This document shows, piece by piece, positions 1 to 11,919 of a stretch of DNA of 64,000 nucleotides (positions are counted from its first letter, which is position 1; every line of letters starts with the position of its first letter). The stretch comes from Puccinia triticina. Taxonomy: Eukaryota > Basidiomycota > Pucciniomycetes > Pucciniales > Pucciniaceae. Location: positions 6,221,001 to 6,285,000 of the forward strand of contig NC_070563.1 of assembly GCF_026914185.1 (NCBI RefSeq), written 5' to 3'. A program made the position numbers and the translations under genes. The notes below the pieces were generated by a model. The model saw nothing but the letters and a program-made list of their open reading frames with translations, ran no database searches and was not told the origin of the DNA.

Positions 1-100
1 TGTATCCATGAGCATGATAGAAAATCTCATGTATGTATTTCATTTTCCCCTGGCAAATCTGTTGATTTCTTATACCGGTGTGATTTTTTTATCTGCACAG

Positions 101-1694
101 GGGTAGGAAACAGGCTGTGCGAGGAGCGTCGGGGTGGAACAACTTTCAGGCAAAAAACAATGATGTTTTCAAAGGCAGTACGTGTTTTTTGCCATTATAT
201 CTCACTGTTTTTTTATTATACTGACTTTATGCACAATATTCAAATAGAAGGCCAAGGAGTTCGGAATTCAGGTGGTATGAAAAAGCTGTCTCCCATGTGG
301 TGGGACTTAACCTCCGAACAACGTGACACGTACAAGAATAAAAAACTTCCTGCAATCATTGAAGAAGACGAGTCCGATGCTTCGACTGATGCACCCAATC
401 TTGCAGCTGTCACGGGCCTCAGAGCACACTCCAAATCTCTTAAACTAGCCGAGAAGCGAGTTGATAAGTTCATGAAAGAGTGGAACCAAAAGGTAACATT
501 CAACAGGACTAGTGTTATTGACATGCATGCCAGCTGACACGAGATGATCATGTATTAATTAGGCCCTTAACATTGCTGCTAGCAACCACTGCGAGCTGGT
601 CATGTTTGCGGTGTCAAACCACCTCCAGAGTAACAATTTTCAGCTGGCATACTCCACACCCGGGGCGGCCGAATTTGTCAAACAAATGTACGAGGCAGAT
701 GGCATCCAAAACTACCAAAGCCGAATTCAATCTTATTGCACTGGCGCCAAATTAAATGCGATCAGTGCCGCAGTTACTCAGAAAAAAACTAAGAAAGGTG
801 TTAATAATGAAGCAGTCACTCAAGCCCGAGCCAAGCTGGCTGAGTTTGTTTGTAAGTACTGGTACCGTCTTTGTTTAATCTTCCTGTCATCTCCCTTTCT
901 GAATAGAGGCTTTATTTAAACCACACTGGACGTGTACAGCTCGCGAGACTGAGGGCAGGAAGACAAGCTGGTCGTGGCAGGGTTGTGACAAAGCGCTTGG
1001 TCGTCTTGGATACAAGGTCGTCTTTCTCCCTGGCACCCTGTCAAACCCTGAATGGATCAAAAGTGCAAGCAACCGCCTCCTCAATGACGAAGCCAAGCTA
1101 ATCATGGACGATATAGACCAAGATCTCATTCGCATTGTTAAAGACAAGGATGCCTTAATGGGCCATATCCGCCAACCCGTCAAACCAGCTGCGTCAAGGA
1201 TTAGCCAAAAGAAAACCTCGGTCAATCGCAAAGGGAGCCCAGATGCCGAAAATCAGAATACTACCAACCCTCAATCAGGCTCGGCGGCAACCAAAAAACG
1301 CAAGCGAAACAACGCAGCTCCGCCCAAGAAACGCAAGCAACGCAAACGTCTCCCAAGCCTCACCCTTTCCGAGCGCGCACTGGACAGCAACACCTCGGAC
1401 GAAGATGCTCAATCAGACTCAGGAACCACATTCCCTGCTCGCAGGTTTCGACCTACTCGTCTGGCTGCAGGAGGCTTCATGTTATCGGATCACAGCCTTG
1501 CCAATAACACCAATGAAGAGGAAGATCTTCAAGCTCGTGGCCAACAAGTATCGAGTGTCCCTCACTCTGATGAAGAAGAAGATTGCGGTCCCTCATACAA
1601 ACATACCGACCCACAGAAATCAGCAACCCATTCGACTCTCCACGCTTCCAGGGCCGGGCCTGCCGCCAGCCTCTACCTCCAGGCATGCAACTAA
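101..1694 (+). CDS. unrecognised multi-exon protein, 5' end outside the window
   Basis: I do not recognise the family; its style resembles lineage-specific proteins of rust fungi. Proposed exons are 101-177, 248-492, 563-847 and 909-1694, preceded by an acceptor at 99-100, so the gene starts left of the window. The first three join in frame with GT-AG borders. For the last junction the stronger donor GTAAGT at 852 leads straight to a stop, whereas GTTTGT at 848 keeps the frame open. The middle part is a conserved-looking globular stretch rich in W, F and H. The C-terminal ~190 residues are low complexity, with two basic clusters (KKRKR near 1300, KKRKQRKR near 1330) that could act as nuclear localisation signals, then acidic serine-rich runs (NEEEED, SDEEED). 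No catalytic motif is visible. The stop is at 1692-1694. Confidence 0.55.
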
Positions 1695-4112
1695 CAATCT
1701 GCTCACTTTTTTCTACACTTTCTCTCTGCTCTTGTCAACTTCTCCGGTCAAATAAATTACAACTCAGACTCTTCAATGTTTATATCGTGCCACTCATTTT
1801 CTTTCTTAGTCTTTCTCATGATTATAAAAAAAATTCTGCCCGGTCTCCCTTTTACATCAAAATTGTAAGAATGACAATGGTTCTGCTGCAAAGTGATTGC
1901 GCACTGCTCCTGTTTCCAGACCCACAAGTCGCGCGCGGGCCCAGTGGATGATTGCAAAGTGATGATGTGCAGATAGTGGAGGGGGATTCATTATTATGCT
2001 TATATTGTCACATTAAGTGGTCACAAAGCATGGCGTGTTGATTCCGGGAGGATTTACAAGGAGACTTGAGAGAAGCACAGAGAACCACAGAAAGAACACT
2101 TGCATGTGCTGGATCGGCCGATGGGATTGACTCAATGCTGCGCTGGATGGATCATTCCAATTGTTGTCAGCCATCTGTTCCTTTTCGGAAATATCATCAG
2201 GAAATTGTAACCGCAATAGCTTGTATGCCGTCCCATCCGCATATGCTTGATTGGGTCCGCCATACAAGCCGTGAACAGCATAACAATTGAGTTGGGGCCA
2301 GTGTGAATTGGACTTACCAGGGGTTGCGACCCGGTTATGATTCAGAGCGAGCAAAAATGGAAGCGAGACCGGCAATCAATCGTTCCAATCGCCGGGCGGG
2401 ATCAATTTGTCTGTTTCCAATCACAGTCGTGGTGGCCTTGACGTTGGTGTTGGCGGTGGTGGGTAATGGGTGTAGTGGGTAGTGGGTCGAGGGCGGTGGT
2501 CGGCGGTCGGATGGGTTGGTGGCAAGCTACCCCAGGATCCCCCGAGCACGGTCCGCGCGCAGGGCCGATTTCAGCTGCGCAAAGCTTGGCAACTGCGGCC
2601 AAAAGTTTTCAGTTCGCGGCAAAAGTAGCAAGCCTTTTTGGGCCTGCTGTACTGAAACCTAACCACCTCATATGCATATTCAATACTCTTACCGCAAAAA
2701 GAATGGGTCCGCCAATGGGCAGTCACGCCCTCGCGCCCGCTCCTTCCTCTTAGTGCTCTCGCCAGTTTGCCGCTGTGCACGCCCCCATGCGATCGGTATC
2801 CTGCTGTCAACCGGCCATCCGAACCCCCATCATCATCGCCGGTCTTTCACAAGTTTTCCTACCGCCGGAACTACTCAGCATAGCACCCCGACTCGTCCTC
2901 AAGCTCAACCCATCGGTCTTGCACAAGATTCCCGCCCTCCCGTGAGTTATCAACCACTTGCCGTCAACCTCCGCACCGCCCCATTGCCGACTAACCAACA
3001 TCCTCATTAGCAATCCAGCTTGTTTGCTGCCTTTATCGAATCCCATTCACCTTCCCGACGTCTTGTCCTCGCCACATTGTCACACTAAAAAGAACTGCTA
3101 ACAATCTGTATGCTTGAGCTGGATTCTGTAAATTTTTGAATGATTGGATTGTGCTCTGCCGACCACTTCTGGTCCCTCCCCTGTGTACCGATATTTTCCC
3201 TTTCGTAACACCCCATAAATTATTACCCTTGTCGAACATGATCTACTCCACTTGTTGAACATGTCCTAGAATTTGCCCTTTGACCTGCCCAAGATTTTTC
3301 TGTTGTTCGTCTTGGTGAAAAAGTACATTGCAGTCCAGACAAATAACCGTGTCCAAGACACAATTCCCCCTGTAGAAAGAGGGGCCAATTACTTTAGTAG
3401 GACAAAATTCATTTCTACACAGCCCATGTCCTGGAACACATGGGCGGAGATTGAGCTAAGGGTACGTGTCAAAAGAGCCGAGCCAAGTGCGAGGATGTGT
3501 GAATATATGGGACCAGAGATCATTCTCAAGTCACCTGGGGACATGCTGTTATGGGAAGTTCTTCTGAGTAGTTTGTACAGAGGGAAGTTAGAGTAGAAGA
3601 CTCCCCCAAAGCTACTCCGGCTCTATGTGAGAAATTACATTTGCCTCGGTGATTCTATGCAATTTAATCAAATATTTAAGTCATAACAAAAAAATTAGAA
3701 AGTTGTAAAACATTCCACAACACTTTATCATGATTCCAGGAATGGGGATGGTCTTGCTGGTCTTGCTTAATTATTAACTGTTTTATAAAATCATTCAACA
3801 TGTGATATACTTATAGCACTTTGGAGAAGCAAAGACAGGCATAATAAACACAGGCATTGCTGAGCTGGCTGCAATCAGGTCAACTCAATATAAGGTTATT
3901 CTAATGATCTCAGGGTAGATATTCATCATGCCCTAAACATTTGATGATGTTTGGGGAATTGAAGAGATCACTGTCACATGCTTAGCAAGCTTCAGTTCAG
4001 GAGAGATCAATACAGGACCAATCATCCAAAGCATTTCCTAATGTGTCTTCAACTTGAGAATACCTTCCAGCAAATTGATGTTGATTAAGATTTATATGTG
4101 TTTATACAATAG
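1695..4112. other. no gene recognised; unique-looking intergenic sequence
   Basis: Short open frames occur on both strands, but none has conserved-looking composition, plausible introns or overlap with a known domain. 2,400-3,060 is richer in G and C than its surroundings and could be a decayed repeat; the rest is AT-rich. I see no tRNA-like or rRNA-like sequence. Confidence 0.5.
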
Positions 4113-4308
4113 GGGTGTTCAAAGTTGACTGCATAAAATTATAACACCATAAATTCATAAAATTTTAATCTGAAAAAAATGTGTAACACCCAATCACTCA
4201 AAAAAGAGCAACAATTCTAAAATGGTACATAAAAAATGATCACTCAAAAGTGTTATGATTTTATGATTTTATGATTTGAAAAAAATATGATTTCAACTTT
4301 GAACACCC
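4113..4308. repeat. MITE-like foldback element, ~196 bp
   Basis: The stretch is bounded by the inverted pair GGGTGTTCAAAGTTGA at 4113 and its reverse complement ending at 4308. The interior is AT-rich with runs of ATGATTTT. There is no coding capacity. Flanking AAT on both sides may be a target duplication, but the very ends are ambiguous by one or two bases. A short non-autonomous DNA transposon is the simplest reading. Confidence 0.6.
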
Positions 4309-4759
4309 TTAATATTAGGTGTCAGCTGCCAGAGCAAAACCAGTCAGTCCACATCCAGCTGTAGCTATATGTCAGTTGAAATTATTAAACATTGCACCAG
4401 GTGAATAAGTGGGTATGTTTTAATCACTTTCAACATGAAGAGCCCCAACTCACCCGCATGGAAAAAGTTTAGCATCCTTTAAAATGTCAGTTTTTTTTTT
4501 CCACTCAAAGGGGATTGCTATGTCCCTTTAAATATTTGGAAATTGCTCATACCACCTTGGATGGATAAACCCTCATTCCTGTCACTGAGAATTTAATGAT
4601 CACTCTGAACTTATTGAAAATCTGGCCATGCTGAGGAATGAGGGGCTTGATGCATAAGGGAAAGGAAGACACAGTAGATTCCACTAATTTGGTTAGATTC
4701 AAAATTAAATGAGATTGGTATGTATCCAAAAATACCATGTTAAGAAATAGCAAAGCTTT

Positions 4760-5147
4760 GGCACAGTAGCGCACCGATGCGCTATTTGCCGCTATTAGCA
4801 GGGAAATCCCACTACACCGCTATCAGCGCCTGCACGCCCATCGGGAGTGTGTGGCGTGGTCTCATGACATGATGCTGGGCCACATGGCCACAGCGGCAAA
4901 TGACATATTATACAAGACCTAAACCATTCAAGCCCATGACCTGTGCCCGGAATTGCCCTGGCCCCGGCCCCTTCTGCAGACATTGAAACTCTGAGACGAC
5001 AATAGTGCCCAAAGCCTTGAAATCAGCACTCTTCTTGTAGCAAAAAGCGCACTAGTGCTCTCCGCACGCTCCTTAGCGGTACAAATCCGCTAGAAAGTGG
5101 CTCTTTCGCAACGTTATCGCTATTACAGCGGCTAGCGTAGCAGTGCC
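4760..5147. repeat. candidate foldback element rich in GCTA/TAGCG motifs
   Basis: The sequence is crowded with short self-complementary motifs (TAGCG, CGCTA, GCGCTA), like the much clearer MITE at 60400-61012. Imperfect ends GGCACAGTAGCG (4760) and its inverse near 5147 could be terminal repeats. I found no convincing target duplication, so the borders are tentative. Confidence 0.35.
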
Positions 5148-5321
5148 CTGCTCTTTGCCGCTAAAAAATAGTGCAATATTTTTATCTGCCTCCCCTTCCA
5201 TTCGTGAACGTAAAAGCGAAGCGGCCCACCCGCTTTTGAAAGCTTCAGCGAGGCGGGCCCAATATCCTGCTTCCTATAATTATCATACTAATGTGTGCAA
5301 TTTCATGGTAACACAGACATA

Positions 5322-8300
5322 TTAGTTGATTTGAAGGTTTGCTACAAAAATATGATCCAGTTCATCTGCCTCTAGGGCCCTCTCAAAATCATCTGGCCCG
5401 ATCAGACCCGTGTTGGGTTGGCCGGGTATGTTTGCAGGAAGGTTGAAAGCATCATCATTGGGGTCGTTCTCATTGTGCGTATTTGTCGGACCGGCGGTTG
5501 CATCAAACTCTTGAGCCAGAAAATCACGCATCACTGATTCATCAATGTTGTCCAAGCTGTTACCGATGGCATTTTCAAAGTCCCCGGAGACCATGGATAA
5601 GTTACCGGTTTGTTTTAGAAAGGACAACCGGAGCACCTGTTCGTTCCAATCTCTCAAGAGATCAGCATCGTTCTCGTAAGGACCTGTGTTGGAAATTATA
5701 TGCTCGACATTTTTGTTCCATTCAAGTTGCAGTCTGGATAAGAGGATGAAGTGGTTGTGTAGAATGGCTTTCATGCAATCCAATTGATCCTCGAGCGATA
5801 GCGTTTGCAGCATTGGATGATTCAACACAGGCTGAAGTCGAGTCTTGACCCATTCCGATTCTGTCGCTAGTCCGAACATCAAAGGGATAATCCGTTGGTG
5901 CTCTGTGACAGCCCAGCGGATTGCCCTACGCATCTCCCGACCTATTCGACGAGCCTCCTCACGTGCTCGCTGCTGGCGGGCAACAAGTCTCATACCATCT
6001 TGAGTGTCAGGATCAATGGCCCACGGTTCTTCGTGGTTCGTGAAAACGCCATCCTTCCAGAATATATCATCAGGTTCCATGCGCAGTATTGAGTCGTAAA
6101 CTGCTCTCTCCAGGATAGGTCGATCGGGGAAAGCGACATGGAAAGCGTCAAGATGACGGTTGTAAGTGTTGACCACAGCTTGTAGTGCATGTGTTTTTTT
6201 GCGAATCGAAGCTATCAGGCGCTCTTTCCCATCGGTGCCTGAAAGCGGGGAAAGGAAATAAGTAGGTTAGTACGCTGGTGGAAGCAATTTAGCAGATAGT
6301 TCAACAATCTAACCTAGCTTTGAAGCTGTACCCATCCGCACTGCATCCAGTGGTCGCTTCTCCTCAAGCAGGGCCAGGTATTTGCGCCTCAAATCTGTTT
6401 TGGCCCACCAGACTTTCAAGAATAAACCCTCATGGGCGCGGGTGACCCCTTCAAGAATTTGATCGGCTCCAATGCGTTGACGCTGTTGCTCTACTTTTGC
6501 CCGAGTTTCACTGATTCTATTCACTCGTGCCAGTGTATCCTCGGGTGTATTGGGAATAGTTTCCCTGTGAGCTCGTACAGAAACAATCAATATGTGACAC
6601 AGGGTGGAGAGCACAGGATTGGACCAACCAAGCTGCATTTAGGTCTTCTTCTAATGTAAGCAAACGGCCTAGTTCTAATTTCTGCTCAACTTTTTCATTG
6701 TTTCGATCACGATAGTAGGTGCGCTCAAGAACCCACTGCTGCTCAAAAAATGCCTGCGAGTAACACTCGCCCTCTTCGGCAAATGGATTGGTTTGATTGT
6801 AAATTTCATTGAGTTTAACTTGACATTCACTCAAGTATGCATGCGCTTGGTCAAGGTGTCGATTCATCCACTCGCCTGCATTCAAATCATATCACATCAG
6901 GTTACCGGGTGAGCTAGGGTCTTGGCAGTAAAAAAACAAGTAAAACAAGAATGTTGATCAGGAAGCTCACAAAGTATCAGTTTGAGCATTCCAGCATAGT
7001 AATCACATTGGCTGCCAATGGCTTGAAGGCGATGGATGCGAGTAGCATTCCTTAGGGGTCCCACCATGTCAGATAATTGGGACCACAGGCGCTCTGTTCC
7101 CTCCCCATCAGACATTCCCCAATTCGAGTTATACCTGGGATTGTACTCAATTTGGCAGTCCCAGTTGTGTACATATGCGTGAAACACAGAGGTACCAAAA
7201 GCCACTCGATCAATCTGGTTTCCTAACAGATTGCGCTTTGTGAGGTGATTCAGAAGGAATATTTATTCAGGTGCATTTTCAAAGACACTCCAAACCGTAT
7301 GAATCAAGCTCACCTTTCTGATATGTGCGTCCAAGTGGCATCCGATATCGTAAAGTATTCCAAACTTTTTGGTGGGAAAAGCCTCTAGTATATTTGCTAT
7401 GATACTGACCGGGTAGTAAAGCCTGTTGGAGAGAGAAATTTCTTTTTCTTACTATTTTTGAAAAGGGTCTTGGAGATTGGCCTGCTTACTTCTCGCCACT
7501 TTGCTCGATGTTAATAAGTTTGAGGGGAATATCGTGGCGGCAACAACTACCAAAGAGCCCGGTATCATCAAACTTGTCCCAGGACACAGAATTGCGCACA
7601 TCATTTGCAGCCTTGTGGGCATCGGAGCATGATGTCTAAAAAAGCAGGAGAATTCTAAATCAGCAGAGTTTTTGCGGAAAACATCACAAGGAATGACACT
7701 TGCCCTAAGCCCAGCGACATCTTCGTCAGTCGATTGGCATCGAACCTCATGAGTGACAATTTGGGAAGTAGGGATAAAGTTTGACGGGTAATCAGCTTCG
7801 GTGGGGACATTGGTGCTTGCAAACTTGTGGTGCCGATGTTGAAAGTTGCCATCCATTGCAATTATGGCATAGGCTTCGCCGGTCCTAGGCTGACTCTGTT
7901 CATCGGGCTTTTCAGGCCCAAAACATGCAGGGCATTTTGCTGCCCAATGATCCTGGTTTTTTAGGCCCAGAGAAATTGTAATCAAATCTTTTTGGAGTGT
8001 TTGGATCTGGCTGTAGATATCAATTGCTTGTGAGAAAGGAATTCGCAAGTCACGTGGGTTGCCACTTGGGCCGCGGGCATACAACTTGTCCCTTGATCTG
8101 GTATCTTGATGGTACATGATGCCGGCAATGAATGAGGTGTAAGGAATTGCTGACTCATGCCATAAATGCTGGTACAGCTGAACAAGGGGGATAGAGAACG
8201 CTGTCCGGGGTGCTGAGGGGGATGCAGGGATATATCCAAGGTGAATCAAGCGAATAGCGTCAGGAATGCAAGAACAGAACTCTACTTCTTGGCGATGAAA

Positions 8301-8845
8301 GCGGTCTACAAACAGAATCAATGAATCTCCTCATCAAATGGTTAAATTTGTGGGTCACAAAGAATCCGTGGCTCAGGTACAGTACATACCGTGTGTATGT
8401 ATCAAATCAACCGATCGTTTACGATTATTGCCACAGTCACATTCTTCGAGTGGTTCCAGGTAGCTGGTTGAGGTTGTCCAGTTTTTTGTATGATACTGGC
8501 ATACGAAGAAGGCGGCGCACATTGATTTTTCGATTGATTTCCAAGCCGACTTAAGACGATCTCTTCTCATGGCATACTGGGTAATGAATTCATCAGGAAG
8601 GAGTGCGGTCTCGTGCTGAGGTGGTTCGTGTTGATGGAAATGGTCAGAAGTTGTTCAGTTTGAGATGATAGGTAGGGGTCCTCGTGAAGATGGTCGCGAC
8701 TGGGATTGATAACAATTAGTCCATGCCTCAAGGCCATAGCAACAGCCGTGTTCAAGTCCGCAGGCTGATTTGAGATACCACTGCGAGGGTGTCGTATAAT
8801 TGTGGGGCCCCGTCGCTGGATATTTCCGGTTCGTCTTCGGGCCAT
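5322..8845 (-). CDS. KDZ-family transposase (CxC1-like cysteine cluster plus KDZ domain)
   Basis: Nine exons (8845-8714, 8615-8390, 8305-7704, 7635-7490, 7422-7314, 7235-6971, 6875-6629, 6564-6314, 6238-5322) join in consistent phase to 964 codons plus stop. The protein has a CxC pair at residues ~130-132 followed by a GY-PxSP-x2-PRTAF motif typical of CxC1-like clusters on KDZ transposases. It also has a CPAC knuckle (~244-247), the hallmark DGNFQHR segment (~270), a GLFGSCCRHD segment, an SGEK motif, LYDIGC (~395) and SVFHAYVHNW followed by SDGEGTERLW. These are the family signatures of Kyakuja-Dileera-Zisupton transposases of fungi. The intron after exon 3 appears to be a GC-AG intron (donor GCAAGT). 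The first intron (donor GTTATC) is the least certain; without it the frame breaks near 8640. Terminal repeats of the element were not found. Expected role is nuclear DNA transposition. Confidence 0.88.
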
Positions 8846-9289
8846 TGTATGAATCGATTTAGCTATTGGGAAGGGAAAATCCAAAAGGACAAGGTCAGTA
8901 ACCAGAATGAAAATTGTGAGACTGGATAGCTTGCTGTGATGATGACTTGAGCTTTGAACGGTTCCCAATTTTCTGATTGACCAGCGTTCGGGTTTGCAGC
9001 GGCAGAGCAGGTGGGGGCAAGAGGTGTACTGCAACTTGTGGATCGAAAAGTAGGGGAATTGAACGCCAGTCAGTTTTGCACGTGAAAGGGTGGGTGCCAG
9101 CTTGTGACAAGGCAAAGGCCAGCTGGAGCCGGTACTTTGGTGAGTTTTGGTGGTGAGATTCCTGAGAAGCGTCAAGAAAAAGTGAGATGAAATGAGAGGC
9201 GGCAATTACTATTGTGTAGCCTGCTCGCGCGCGCGCTCGACACTATTCAATAGTCATACAGGAGTCGTCATGGGTGCCAGCCAAGCCTG
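8846..9289. other. upstream region of the KDZ gene, nothing else recognised
   Basis: This holds the presumed promoter of the minus-strand transposase. A GCGCGCGCGC run lies near 9226-9236. No other feature is supported. Confidence 0.4.
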
Positions 9290-9760
9290 ACGGTGGGACA
9301 TACACCGTGGCCTCGAGCGTTTTAGCGACTCAATGACGACTGCTGACGGCGTCCTCGGGTCTCTTGAGTCACACGAGGTCACACGGCGTCACCAGGCCTG
9401 CGCCCGAATGGCGCCATGGCCTCACCGACCGCCCAGCGGACTCCTCCGTGGCGGATCAATCCTTTGAGCCCAGATGACCGGGGCGACATGCAAGCGCCCT
9501 TGAGATCAGCGTCACAAGGGCGCCCACACAGCGGCATGGTTTTTGTGGTGGCCCCACTTGGCGCCATTGGGAAGTGGGGGTCCACGACGCCCCTGACGAG
9601 TACCCTAAGGCGGCATATCTGGGGGCACCCACAGGTGGCGCTTTGTGGCGCTTCTGGAACATTTGGTCATGATGGTGCCCTGTGCCCCAATGCGTTTGAC
9701 TCCCTGCCGGATTGCCGTGCGCTGGCTTGGGTTGGTAGGCTTCAGGGGTAGAGTGGCTGT
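9290..9760. repeat. GC-rich repeat segment with GGCGCC/TGGCGC motifs
   Basis: The block is sharply richer in G and C than its AT-rich surroundings and full of GGCGCC-like motifs. Similar blocks occur at 13165-13640, 17090-17435, 23195-23760 and 41564-41830. Open frames occur on several frames at once, as expected from composition and not from coding. It is probably part of an interspersed element. Confidence 0.4.
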
Positions 9761-9904
9761 AAGCCTGTACCAAGCCAACAATCGGAATTGTTGTACATAT
9801 GTAACATCGCACTGGCAGCCATCACATGGCAACGGTCACAGTGGCAGCTTGTGGCTTTCTGGCCGGGCCATCCTGGGCCAAACTGAGAATGAAGCACTCG
9901 AAAT

Positions 9905-10310
9905 CATGACAACTTGATATAAAGGGAGCATCTCCTGCACCAAGTTTTCTGCCCCAGGTGATCCTCCCTCCTCTTGCATTTGCAGAGAACTGGTGGTAAT
10001 CCTCACCCTCCCCAATTGCACTTGCAATTGGCTGAGGGGTTTCCAGCCCCGACTTTTGCCCCACGCACTTGTGCCAGGCTGAGCGGGTTAAGACCGGTCT
10101 CTTTTCACCTGTGGCATGTCACAGGCTGGGAGTTTGTTAAATCCTTTGCTTTTTTTGTACATAAATATATTACTCAATTGTGATTTGTATGGTTTGTTTG
10201 TTTATTAATTTAGCTTGTATTTTATTTTTATTTTTTTGTGATTGCTTGTATATAGGGGAAACCCTTGAATTTTTTTTTGGTGAAACTGTGGTTTTAATAA
10301 ACTTAGATAT
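9905..10310 (+). repeat. LTR-like interspersed repeat, copy 1
   Basis: It shares a downstream signature with copies at 20815-21245 and 61880-62330: GGGGAAACCCTTGAATTTTT followed by a T-rich tract and a TTTAATA(T/A)ACTT motif. A TATA-box-like TATAAAG lies near 9918. There is no coding frame. A solo LTR or terminal piece of a retroelement is the best guess. Confidence 0.4.
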
Positions 10311-10980
10311 TGTGCACTCCATATAACTCATGTTCTGATGCCACAACATTGCTAAACATTCAAGGTCACAGAGAATATGCATATTTGAAAGTTCACTCAA
10401 GTTTTTAGACTGCTGTGATATGTAACAAGAAAACTATTCAATTAGCCGGATTTTTCCCCTTAAGACTGCCACACACCCCTTATATCTCATATTTTTATGC
10501 CACCCCATTGCTAAAAATTTCAGGACACGGAGATTATACAGATTATAAATATTCCTGAAATCTTTAGCTTGTTTGGAAATGTAACAAAAAAGTTATTCAG
10601 TTAGCGGGAATTTTCCTACTAAGCCCACCGCGCACTCCCTGAAAATCCTTAAAATTTCAGGGAATGTAGAATATCCATAATTACAAGTGCCCTGAAATTT
10701 TCTTGCGGCTGGGGCATGTGACAAAAAAGTTATCCCCATAGTATTTACCCCAGAAAAGCGGGTACGCAAAAAACCGGGTACAAATTAATTAATCATTTGA
10801 AAATTGAGTTTTTTGAAATTCTGATTGCATGATAATTATGTTCATCATTTTAGATGAATTTTGATATTACTTGCGTTGCGTAGAAATGAGTAGAAAAAAA
10901 CCGGGTACGCGCGCGGAAAAGGGGGTACGCAAAAACCGGGTACAAACGCGGAAATACCCGGGTACGTTTAGTAACCCCCT

Positions 10981-11919
10981 ATTTTTAATATGTATAACTT
11001 TTTTGTTCCACGTACTAGAGACATAAAAAATTGAGAGCACAGAGATTTATGCATAAATTTTACCCCCTGAATTTCTTAGCAATTTTTTAGCAATAGTGTG
11101 TCATCAGAACATGAGATATAAAGGGTGCGCCTAGGGCTTAGTAGGAAAATGACTGCCAACCACATAACTTTTTTGTTACACACCCAAACAGTCCAAAAAT
11201 TTCAGGAAATATTCCATGATCCATATATCTTGTGCTATCAAATTATTAGCAATAGTTTGCCATTGTAGAATGATGTATAAGGGGTGCGCGGAGGGCTTAC
11301 TAGGAAAATGACCGCCAACCATATAACTTTTTTGTTACACACCCAAACAGTCCAAGAATTTCAGGAAATATTTCATTTAGCATATCATTTGTGATATGAG
11401 ATTCTTAGCAACTTGATGTGATAAAAATAGGAGATATGGGGTGTGCGCAGCGGGCTTTATCCGCGCACACCTTATATATCCTATTTTTATTACAACCCAT
11501 GGCTAAGAATTTCATAGAAAGCCTAATATGCTACATTGAAAGTTTCCTGAAATTTTTAGACTGTTTGGGTATGTAAAAAAAAGATATAAGGTTGGAGGTC
11601 ATTTTCCTACTAAGCCCTCCGCGCACCCCTTATACGTCATTCTACAATGGCACACTATTGCTAATAATTTTATAGCACAAAATATATGCATCATGGAAAG
11701 TTTCCTGAAATTTTTGGACTGTTTGGGTGTGTAACAAAAAAGTTATGTGGTTGGCGGTCATTTTCCTACTAAGCCCTACGCGCACCCTTTATATCTCATG
11801 TTCTGATGACACACTATTGCTAAGAAACTCAGGGGGTAAAATTTATGCATAAATCTCTGTGCTCTCTAATTTCTATGTCTCTAGTACGTGGAACAAAAAA
11901 GTTATACATATTAAAAATA
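10981..11919. repeat. ~0.94 kb imperfect palindrome built from a repeated ~240 bp module
   Basis: The left half (from 10981) contains, in order, motifs that recur inverted in the right half (to 11919), around a centre near 11450-11456 (GTGTGCGC ... GCGCACAC). The module contains CTACTAAGCC, GCGCACCCCTTATA and TGACACACTATTGC. Related modules extend upstream to about 10400 and make up the interior of the element at 21436-22854. No coding capacity is evident. Confidence 0.75.

Noticed and set aside
2460..2530. GGGT/GTGGG-rich stretch as an internal telomere repeat
   Set aside because: The units are irregular and do not follow the TTAGGG pattern.
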